Source: Tetradesmus obliquus (taxonomy: Eukaryota > Chlorophyta > Chlorophyceae > Sphaeropleales > Scenedesmaceae). From it: a stretch of DNA of 64,000 bases. The stretch spans positions 6,501,501 to 6,565,500 of the forward strand of contig CP126194.1 of NCBI GenBank assembly GCA_030272155.1, read 5' to 3'. Position 1 is the stretch's first letter. The number at the start of each line of letters is the position of its first letter. The notes below the pieces were generated by a model, which worked only from the letters and a program-made list of their open reading frames with translations, had not been told where the DNA came from and made no database searches. This document shows, piece by piece, positions 18,726 through 28,293 of this stretch. The position numbers and the translations under genes are program-made.

Positions 18726-21469
18726 ATGGATGAAACCATCGCAGACGTTGCTCTTGGGGCTGCTGCTCGGGGCAACCATGCAGCAGACACACTCTACATA
18801 ACTGAGGTCAAGATCTGCGCAGGCAAAAAGTTTGAAACCGTTGGAATCGTTGGATTCGGCAAATCGAGCGAGGCGCTGGCCGCTGCATTTTACAGGAACG
18901 TGAACCTGGCCTTCGGTGGCCTCTGCACGCAGCTGGGGTTGGAGAACACGGCGCTGCAGTCGCTCAGATTGCGCAAAAGCGGTCCCATAGTAGACAAGGA
19001 GGTGTTGGCCGCGTTGGTGCATGAGGCAGACGCTGACAGCTGCCGCGCCCACGGGTTGACAGTCGAGGACACCACGCTGGTGATCTGGGCAGATATTCCC
19101 ACAGGTGAATACTGCCGGTGCTTTCAGGCTAAAATCAGCAGGGATGGTATGAACACCATGACTGCAGGATGCGGCGTTTGACTTCACGTCTTGTCGCGCA
19201 GGTGCAACAGTCAGCAGTGGTGCAGGCAACAGCAGGGGCAGCAGGCAGCAGCGCGCCTCTGGCAGCAGCAGCGGTGGCGGTGGCGGTGGCGATGGCAGCA
19301 TGCTCTCCGCATCTTCTATCACAAGGAAGCTGCAGCAGTACTGGGCAAAGCGAACACACACTACGCTCGTGAGTGGTGTACAGGTTTCGTGCAGCTAGTG
19401 TACAGCTAGCGTATGCTTGCACGTGCTCTGCAGGTTTATGTTGGTGTTCTCAAAACATGGAAAACCTGATGGCAACATGTTATGTGATTTGACACATACT
19501 CAATGTGTGACGATGGGTATATAGTTGGGCATCATGCACGGTGACATATGCCTGCGCAGGAGGAGGATAGCATGCTATCATGATCAGCTGCCAGGATAAA
19601 TGAACGCATGTATTTTAGCAGCAGCCTCGTCATCCTCGGAGCTGATCATTTTGATAATGGAAGTTGGTGATAGCGTGCATGGTTTGAATAAGAACGGTTG
19701 AGGCTCAGCATGCTGTCCGATAAGCAGCACATCATGTTGGGCTACCCTGCAAGTTTGTGTTCACTGTTGCAGGTGTACCGGGTGCACAACGCTGAGACAG
19801 ACACGACACAGGAGCTCACCGCCAGCAGCCTAGAAGAGGTGCCCGAGCTTGGCACACCTGGCGTTGAACTGGTATGGAACAAGTGCCGCATCAAGGGCCA
19901 GATGCTGCCTCCCACCTGCGCAACAAAGGATGAGCAGTGGCCCGACATGGACACGTGCTGCGCACAGATCGCCTTCAAGATGAACTCCAGCAAGGACATC
20001 AGTGGCTGGAAGGAGCACTTCGAAAGGCAAGTGTTTGCTGCCAGATGCAGCTGCAGGTGTGAGCGGATGGGCAAGGGTACGGGCTACGGGACAGCACTGA
20101 TAGCCGACTCTGTTGGCTGGCAGGCAGCAGAAGCATGCTACATATGCTTCCATGTACCTGACGATATCACTCAGCACATCAGCATCTGCATACTCAGTAT
20201 ACTCACCCACACTTGCGAAAGACTTGTGATATACTGTACACACTGCTTTTTTAGGGTTTCAATGATGCTGCAATCGCTGCTGAACACTCCGACAAACCAT
20301 GCAGGACGCGCAAGCAGCAGTCCAGGGAGGTGCTCAACTCCATGATGAAGGAGTACGACCCCGACTGCGAAGTGCGCGCCTCTAGGGAAGGCGGAGGAGG
20401 GCGCCGACAGCTGGCGCGCAGCGTTTGGCAACTTATACGATGCGCGCCACCAGAAGGACGGCTCCAGCAGCAAGCTGCCTGCTCCACTCGTGCGGCTGCA
20501 CCAGCTCTACTACAACTGGGACAGCTCTGCAGGCCAGGGCACAGTGTCAGGCAGTGGCGGCTCAGTCGGCTCTACACAGGTAGATCTGCAGGAGCGGAGT
20601 ATCTCTCGCTGTAGAATAGATTGGAGGGAGTCGCCTGCCGGTGCTTGTTCATTGCTAAAGAGCAAAAGCACAGTATGTGCGTTTGGTTTCTGCCATGCTT
20701 GATGGCAACGTTGCGCAACGTTATAACTAGCCTTGACAGCAGCAGCATATCCCTGATTACACAATGTTACGCTACCTACCTCACTGGCTTGGTCGAGTGT
20801 TGCGTTCAAGAGCGCTTGCTATCATGTAGCAGACTGCTCAGTGTTTACAGCCATATATCACAAGTGTTGCACATTCTGCAACATACTGCTTCTATCATTG
20901 TCACTGCTGTGCAGGGCCGCCGCTTCTCACAGCCACCTTTCCCTGTAATCGGGGGTGTGGAGCGCGCAGCAGGAGCAGCAGCAGAGGCGCCAGGGCCGGA
21001 CAGCGGGCAAGAAGATGCTGGTATGCTGCTGGATGTGTCCGCGTTTGCAGCGACGCAGAATGACACCGGCACGCAGGCAGGAGCAGCAGCAGGTGCAGAA
21101 GCAGGGGGTGATGCTTCGACTCCTAGCAGGCGTTCTGCCAGGCTTGCACGCCAGCAGCAGCAGCAGCAGCACTGTGGGGATGGTGCGCCGGCAGCAGCAG
21201 TATTAGGAGGAAGAGGTGCAGACGCAGCAGGTGATGATGGCTTGACTCCTAGTAGTCGTTCTGCCAGGCTTGCAAGCCAGCTGCAGCAGCCGCAGCAGCA
21301 GATGCAGCATGAGCGTGGTGCGCAGGCAGCAGCAGCGGCAGCATCATCATCATCATCAGCATCAGAGAGGGGTGCAGATGCGGGAAGGGATCACGCAACC
21401 CCTAGCAGGCCTGGCAGGCATGCAAGCCAGCTGCAGCAGCAACAGCTTGGGGACGGTGTACAGGCAGCT

Positions 21470-21500
<31 letters not shown>

Positions 21501-21568
21501 AAGCTGAAGATGATGGCGCGTTTAGGCGCTCCAGCAGACTAGCATCGCAGCAGCAGCGGCAGCAGCAG

Positions 21569-21615
<47 letters not shown>

Positions 21616-22547
21616 GCCTGCACCGCCTAACACTGCTGCTGCCCGTGAGCAGGGTGCTGCTGAGTTTGCAGATGCTTTGCAGTACAAGGAGGTGCTGGAG
21701 AATTCTGGGTTCTCTCCTAGCTCTGTCAAGACACTGCTGGTAGAGAACATGGGGGTGAGCTTGCCTTGTCAACGTATGATCAAAGAAATGCAGCTGGATG
21801 TTGTGTTGTGGACAGTATTGCACAGTCATGAGTTGGTTGCATTGGGAGCAATTTTGGCGCTTTGCTGCGGATGCGGATGCAAGGTATTTGTAGGCCGTGG
21901 CATTCGTCTGCATCTGATTCAAGTGCATGTTATGTCCCTGTTGTCCTGCAGGTGCGCACCTGCACTGCAGGTCCTATGCTTGGGCACATGCTACCTGCTT
22001 GTGAACAACTTAAACCAGCCATGCATGCATTTAGTTTTGTACGTGGTATCTTCACCATGTCATCATCAACCCTGTTTCACTGTTGTGCTGGCTGTTGCGA
22101 CTGCTGCTGCAGGCTGCCTTAGCTGCTGCTGTTGAGGCTGGTGTGCCGCCAAGCGACAAGCAGATTGCCCGCCCACCAGGTGCCGAGAAGCCAGTCGGCC
22201 GTCTGCCGCGTGACACACGGGGTGGTGCAGGCAAGCCTGAGGGCAGGCGCAAGAAGGCCGGCGGCAAGGGCGGCAAGGGCAAGGGCGGCAAGGGCGGCAG
22301 TGCAGGTGGCAGCAAGGGCCGGAAGCGCAAGCTGTCGGATGAGGACAGTGCTGAGTTGGGTGGGGGCAGCAGCAGTGATGATGGATGGGGATCCGGTGGT
22401 GCAGCAGACGGCAGCGAGGAGGAGGAGGAGGATGCAGCAGACAGTGGGGATGGGGATAGCGAGCTGCAGGAGGAAGCATCAGATGGTGCAGCAGCGGAGG
22501 CAGCAGCAGCTGAGTGCGAGCTGCAGGAGGCAGCAATATGTGGTGCT

Positions 22548-22591
<44 letters not shown>

Positions 22592-22667
22592 TGCAGCAAC
22601 AGGAGAAGTGGAAGACGGATCCAGGGCGAAGCGAGCACGTATGAAGCCAGCGAAGCTTAGGGACTAA
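18726..22667 (+). CDS. Unrecognised nuclear-type protein with RRSxRLA repeats
   Basis: Not assigned to a family. Exons inferred from splice sites and phase: 18726-19104, 19202-19368, 19773-20026, 20305-20579, 20915-21754, 22113-22667; about 822 residues. The N-terminal third is globular-looking (CAGKKFETVGIVGFGKSS; LTVEDTTLVIWADIPTG). The next part (VYRVHNAETDTTQELTASSL; CATKDEQWPDMDTC) also looks folded. The middle has four copies of a basic motif, RRSARLARQ, SSRSARLASQ, SRPGRHASQ and RRSSRLASQ, separated by poly-Q/Ala. The C-terminus is Lys/Gly-rich (KKAGGKGGKGKGGKG) and then acidic, suggesting nuclear or chromatin location. The intron after 20026 uses GC-AG. Around 20371-20376 the frame slips by one base between MMKEYDPDCE and LGKAEEGADSW, so the gene is broken or the sequence has an error there. 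Confidence 0.6.
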
Positions 22668-23150
22668 GCGGAGGAGTCTGTGCGGCACATACATTTGAAC
22701 ATGCTAGTGTACAGCTAGTGTGTGTATTGTGGAGCATCAGCGCAAGCACATGCAGGGTGTGCCTGGAGGGATGTCTGGCAGACGTACCTTGTGATATGAA
22801 CAGTTGACATGGTTACATGTTGTGGACACTGCATTGCTTTGCACTTCACCCCAAGCATGCTGTCCTCTGTCTTAATGTGGCAGCAGGAGGGATGACATGC
22901 ATGCTGGCTGCTGCTGCTACTGCTGCTTGTTGTCCTTTGGTATCAACATCAGCATGGACTACCAGCACATGTTGATATCCTTTATTATCATCCTGCAGCT
23001 GCAGCATCAGCGGCGATGGCATGCTAGCAGCTGCTGCTGCTGCTGCTGCTGCTGCTCGCTGTGCTCGCGTACGGGCACAAGCTCGACGGAACATTATTGA
23101 CAACTCATATATTGTATATGTAAACGTGTTTAAGCAGTGATTCGAGGCTC
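22668..23150. other. Intergenic with CTG tract
   Basis: No gene recognised; a CTG/GCT tract runs from about 23028 to 23055. Confidence 0.4.
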
Positions 23151-23159
23151 ATTTGCAAA

Positions 23160-23404
23160 ATCCACAACATGATCCACACGCGATCGAGGCTCATCCACCA
23201 GCATCCACAACGGTTGTGGACCGTTCCGGTTTCGGATGGCCTTGTGGACGGCCCTAGCCCGTTGTGGATGGCTTGTGGATGGTCTGCTGCGGATGACTTG
23301 TGGACGAGTTGTGGATTTGCTTTGACCATAGTGTGAGCTCGACTGGTGAGTTGAGCGCGAACAATTCAAGCTTCGCTCCGCAGCTCGCACAACAACATAT
23401 AAAT
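23160..23404 (+). promoter_or_regulatory. H2B upstream region: TGTGGAT motif cluster and TATA box
   Basis: From about 23160 to 23325 the motif TGTGGA(T) or its complement occurs about ten times, including the inverted pair ATCCACAAC-GGTTGTGGA around 23201-23221. TATAAAT at 23398-23404 lies about 85 bp before the expected start. The same motif is found upstream of H2A. Confidence 0.6.
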
Positions 23405-23487
23405 CAATCGTGCTGTTCGAAACACCGTAAATCCAGTTTTAATATCTACAAACACTCTCTGACCTCGAGTTAACAACAGCAGTTCAT

Positions 23488-23854
23488 ATTGGCACCCAAG
23501 GCAGCAGAGAAGGCTCCGGCCAAGGCCCCAGCCAAGAAGACCACCGATGGAAAGGCAAAGAAAAAGAATATTAGCAAGGCTGAGACCTACAAAATCTATA
23601 TCTACAAGGTGCTGAAGCAGGTGCACCCCGACACTGGCATCTCCTCCAAGGCCATGTCCATTGTGAACTCCTTCATCAACGACATCTTCGAGAAGATTGC
23701 TGGCGAGGCCAGCAGGCTGGCTCGCTACAACAAGAAGCCCACCATCACCTCCCGCGAGATTCAGACTGCAGTGCGCCTCATCCTGCCCGGCGAGCTGGCA
23801 AAGCACGCTGTGTCTGAGGGCACCAAGGCCGTGACCAAGTTCACCTCCGCCTAA
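23488..23854 (+). CDS. H2B: Histone H2B with disrupted start codon
   Basis: Core histone H2B; the 121-residue frame from [13 protein letters not shown] through [20 protein letters not shown] to AVTKFTSA is intact. The initiator is not: the sequence reads ATATTGGCACCC where ATATGGCACCC would give Met-Ala-Pro, an extra T at 23489/23490. The frame upstream has no ATG before a TAA at 23471, and the next in-frame Met is MSIVNSF in the histone fold. Either the gene starts at a non-AUG codon, or it is newly inactivated, or the T is a sequence error. TATA box and 3' hairpin are normal. Confidence 0.9.
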
Positions 23855-23934
23855 GCAGCGCCTAGCAATTTCCCCTAGGGGTAGGGCAGGTCATGCCAGG
23901 CAGCTTGCTGGCTATGCCTCATCAACCTCCAAAC

Positions 23935-23952
23935 TGGTGTTTCTCAACACCA
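23935..23952 (+). terminator. Histone 3' hairpin of H2B
   Basis: TGGTGTT-TCTC-AACACCA, identical in stem and loop to those of H2A and H4, about 80 bp after the stop. Confidence 0.9.
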
Positions 23953-24752
23953 CCATCTTGACTGGAAAGCTGCTGGTGCCTGCGATGATGCACCAAGAGT
24001 CAACTTGCAATTGCGCTACACATGTGGACTGTACAGTTTGGATCCTGGTGCAGGGCCATGCTTTCCTGCTGGGGTGCTTAGCAAGCAGCAGCAGCACCTG
24101 CTCAACACTGCTGTGGATGTGTTTTATTTGAAAGAATAGCACCTGCGCAGCACATTATATAATGTCATATATGGCACATTGCTTGGGCAGCCTTGCGGCA
24201 GCCCCGTTCTACTGGGCAGCGCTGCTGGTGCAGCACCTGCCTACACCTGCTGCAGCACCTGCCTGCCCCGGGCTAGTAGCACATCTGCCAGCCTGCAGGC
24301 CTGGCTGCCTGGCTTGAGTTGACGTGTAAGTTTTGACATTGTGATTTGATGACACCTGGCTGCCTGCTGCTGCCACTGTGCTGCTGCCATGGGCTGACTG
24401 AATTGTGCAGCCCAGGCCCTCTGTAAACAACCATCATGGAATGATCCATCAAATGCACAGCAGGTTCCATGTAGAGAACACGCAACATCAATAATAGACA
24501 ACCAGTTGGTTCAGGTACACACAACACCGTGTTGGTGACCCACAAACTCCGTAGCTTTGGCATCCATCCAACGCGGTGTGATGAAGCAAACGATGACAAA
24601 AACAAAGACAAAGCTGCTGCTGCACGAGCCAGCCTACCAATGCAAGTGAACCTCCAGTTGCTATGCAAAGTGATCACTTGACAACAGCTTGCCGTGCTTG
24701 CAACATGTACTTGCAGATATGGATTGTGCAATTGGCTTTCCAGACAAGTTGG
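23953..24752. other. Spacer between convergent H2B and H3
   Basis: About 800 bp between the two histone hairpins. No gene recognised. Confidence 0.5.
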
Positions 24753-24770
24753 TGGTGTTGAAAAACACCA
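24753..24770 (-). terminator. Histone 3' hairpin of H3
   Basis: On the minus strand TGGTGTT-TTTC-AACACCA: same stem, with one loop base different from the other three. Confidence 0.88.
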
Positions 24771-24849
24771 GTTTGGTTTGTGCCCGTACAACAACAGTAC
24801 ACCAGCAAGGTGTATGGCTACTGCTCAGGGTGTTGCCAGGCCAGTCAGC

Positions 24850-25262
24850 TTAAGCACGCTCTCCGCGGATGCGGCGTGCCAGCTGGATGTCCTTGGGCAT
24901 GATGGTCACACGCTTGGCGTGGATGGCGCACAGGTTGGTGTCCTCGAACAGACCCACCAGGTAGGCCTCAGCGGCCTCCTGCAGGGCCAGCACGGCACTG
25001 GACTGGAAGCGCAGGTCGGTCTTGAAGTCCTGGGCGATCTCACGCACCAGGCGCTGGAAGGGCAACTTCCTGATGAGCAGCTCAGTTGACTTCTGGTACT
25101 TGCGGATCTCACGCAGAGCCACGGTGCCGGGCCTGTACCTATGGGGCTTCTTCACGCCACCTGTGGCGGGTGCAGACTTGCGAGCGGCCTTCGTGGCCAG
25201 CTGCTTACTTGGGGCGCTTTGCCACCGGTGGACTTGCGAGCGGTCTGCTTGGTGCGGGCCAT
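24850..25262 (-). pseudogene. H3: Histone H3 with 2-base frameshift in the N-terminal tail
   Basis: Core histone H3. The start ATGGCCCGCACC gives [17 protein letters not shown], and the rest ([18 protein letters not shown] through the fold to IRGERA) is intact in another frame. The span is 413 nt where 411 is expected. The lesion is in the codon for Arg17: CCC-C[AA]GT-AAG, with AA at 25209-25210. Read as is, translation ends about 20 residues later. The remainder shows no other damage, so the change is recent or an error. It is paired head-to-head with H4 across a 257-bp spacer. Confidence 0.9.
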
Positions 25263-25864
<602 letters not shown>

Positions 25865-25951
25865 TGAGCAGCAGCTGGTAGTACATGCGCTGCTGCCTGC
25901 CATCTTCCAGCAGCGCAGTGCAGCCAGCAAGCTGACACAACCAAACCAAAC

Positions 25952-25969
25952 TGGTGTTTCTCAACACCA
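25952..25969 (+). terminator. Histone 3' hairpin of H4
   Basis: TGGTGTT-TCTC-AACACCA, about 115 bp after the intended stop. Confidence 0.9.
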
Positions 25970-26436
25970 CCATTCCTCGGAAAGACTTATTGCATGCTGT
26001 GTGTCTGCATGTGCGTGCTTCTACCTCGACACATCACATGTGCCCATGATGCATCATATGGGCCAGGAACATACTGTTCAGCGTTTTGGCACAGAAAGTC
26101 ATCAACATCATCATCATGTTACCAATTGAGCCGAAGCAACATGGCCCATGGGCCAAAAGGGCAGACTCATAAACACACAGGGCGCTCAGTGCTCCGTGGC
26201 GCAGGCCTGCTCGTCCTTCAGCCTTTGCTTTTCCTGCAAGGCTCTCCAGTGTGCTGCTACTGCTGCTGCGTGGTTCACATCAGCCATCAGAGCTACATCA
26301 ACGCCCCATGAGGCAGGCCTGCCCAATCTGCGGCCCGTCACACCAGCATTTGTTTTGAAACACCTCACCACCATTTGTTTTGTGGCAAGGTGGCCGCATG
26401 CTGCTGCTATTGCTGCTGCATAGCATCACTGCGCCA
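25970..26436. other. Intergenic, nothing recognised
   Basis: Lies between H4 and the 3' end of the convergent ERV1 gene. No conserved frame seen. Confidence 0.4.
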
Positions 26437-27578
26437 TCAGTGCCCTGTGGGGCACGCCTCATCATCCTCGGGGCCATCCCTCCAGCGCTGAAACACCTTG
26501 CTACAGTCAAACTCTGGCTTTCCCAGCCGCACATTGACCAGATTATGCAGCCGGCACGCCCAGTCGCTCAGCGCTGCTGCATTGCTCACATCAGGCGGGT
26601 GGCGCTGCAGCTCCTTGCGCAGGTGGCCTGCACACTCCTGGCAGGGGTAGAAGTCCCCCAGTGCCAGGATGAAGCCAGTCATGGAGTGCTGCTGCTGCAG
26701 GGTGGGGTGGTCTGGGTAGTACGCTGCCATGCTGTGCAACAGCGTCCAGGTGGACCTGCAAACAGGTGGAAAAGGGTGGGGTGCAGGAAGGCAGCAGCAG
26801 CAGCAGTGTGCCTGGTCAGCCCTGTCGTCTGGCCGTTGGGTTCCCACTACAATATAGTCTTTTTCTGTAGGCATAACAGTGCTTGTTGCATGCTCGGCTG
26901 CTTGAGCTGCTTGGTTGGCTTGCACATCGTGCAATGCCAGCAACATGCAAGCACCAGGACATTAGCAATGCCTGCTAGTCCGCCTCCTGCTGCTGCTGCT
27001 ACCGCCGCCAGAAAATACCCTCTGACCACATGTGTTCGTTTGTGTTCCTGTCACCAGCCGCTGCTGCCCGCCCTAACTCACCTCCCCAGCTCCAGTATGT
27101 CAGGCGGGCAGGGCATCTCATCCTCGTAGAACCAGAACGGCTGCTTCTCCAGCTGCTGCTCCTGCTGGCTTTGCGGCTGGTCAGGTTGCTGCTGCTGTTC
27201 TGGCTGGATGCCACTTTGCTGCTGCTGCTGTGGCGGTAAGGGCGCCGCATCACTGCTGCTTGTTTCTGGCGCCTTCTCTGGAAGGCTGGCAGCACCAGCA
27301 GCACCAGCAGCCGCAGCAGCTGCTGCGCCAGCTGCAGCAAACGGCAATGCATCAGCAGCCGCGCTGCTGCTGCTGCTGCTGGTTGGCTTTGGGCTGTGTG
27401 CTACGGATGCTCTCTGCTGCAGCTGCGACTGCTTGAATGCTGCAGCAAACATATCGGTGGCAGTTGTGCAGGCCCTGCATGGCTTCTTATGCATGGCCTG
27501 CAGCATCGCTGCTGTGGGGTCTGTAGCAGACAATGCATCTTCATCTGTGCTCGCTGCTGCATGCTGCTCAAGTTGCGG

Positions 27579-27613
<35 letters not shown>

Positions 27614-27722
27614 CCTCAGGCTCTGAGGCAGATGCGGGGCCAGCGCTGCTGCTGCTGGCCTTAGGTGCTGCTTCTGCTAAACTAGTAAACGACTTGCAGC
27701 ACAGGTCCAGCAGAAAGTACAT
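26437..27722 (-). CDS. ERV1: ERV1/ALR-type FAD-linked sulfhydryl oxidase
   Basis: Thiol oxidase of the mitochondrial intermembrane space that reoxidises the import receptor Mia40 and passes electrons to oxygen or cytochrome c. Exons 27722-27082 and 26755-26437 give 319 residues with phase closing (ELG-R-STW across the junction). The C-terminal domain has every ERV1 landmark: CPPDILELGRSTWTLLH, AAYYPDHP, the active-site CxxC in FYPCQECAGHLR, the FAD-binding HNLVN, and GKPEFDCSKVFQRW. Upstream, KPCRACTTATDMF matches the N-terminal shuttle-cysteine motif CRAC of animal ALR. Between them lies a long poly-Ala/Gln/Ser stretch. Divergent from HslV. Confidence 0.92.
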
Positions 27723-28133
27723 GGCGCCTTATCACTGCTGCAAGTGATGTCCATGCACAAGAGCCACTAGGGAAGCAGTGGCAGTGTTTGTCGCGTGTGC
27801 GAAGGCCAAGTCGCCAAGAGTTACTGAAAGGAAACAAGATGGCTGCGGTGCAATTAGTCAGCTTTCATGCGTTCTGGTACCTGCGCCAGTAACCAAAGCC
27901 TGAGACCGAGTAACACGACCGCACATGTACTGCTGCTGCTCATGCTAACGGTAGGGGACACTGGGTGATCAAGACTGTGCTCATGCGCGACGACAACAGA
28001 ATGTATATTGTCTGATCTGCTGCTGCCGCGTGTTCTTTGCTGCCTTTGAAGTGGTAGGGCTTGGCCACACGTTTTGTGCTCATTTCTGCTGTGATCGGCG
28101 AGAAATAAGCCACTGCTCAGCATTTCAAGCCTC
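27723..28133. promoter_or_regulatory. Shared 411-bp spacer between divergent ERV1 and HslV
   Basis: Head-to-head start codons of two genes whose products both act in mitochondria. No clear TATA is seen on either side. Confidence 0.5.
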
Positions 28134-28237
28134 ATGTCGCGTTTGATGCACTCGGGCGTGCGGCAGTTGCTTCTCAGGTCGCTAGCATTAGGTGAGCCTC
28201 TGAGCAGTAGCAGCACATGCTCTGCTGCTGCTGCTGC

Positions 28238-28293
<56 letters not shown>

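Noticed and set aside
23160-23330. ATCCACA repeats resembling bacterial DnaA boxes or an origin
   Set aside because: The window is nuclear eukaryotic DNA; the same cluster sits before H2A, so a histone promoter role is more likely.
25201-25220. A tiny intron in H3 (GTAAGCAG) that would restore the frame
   Set aside because: Removing 8 nt restores the frame but deletes Arg17-Lys18, and an 8-nt intron is far below any spliceosomal minimum.
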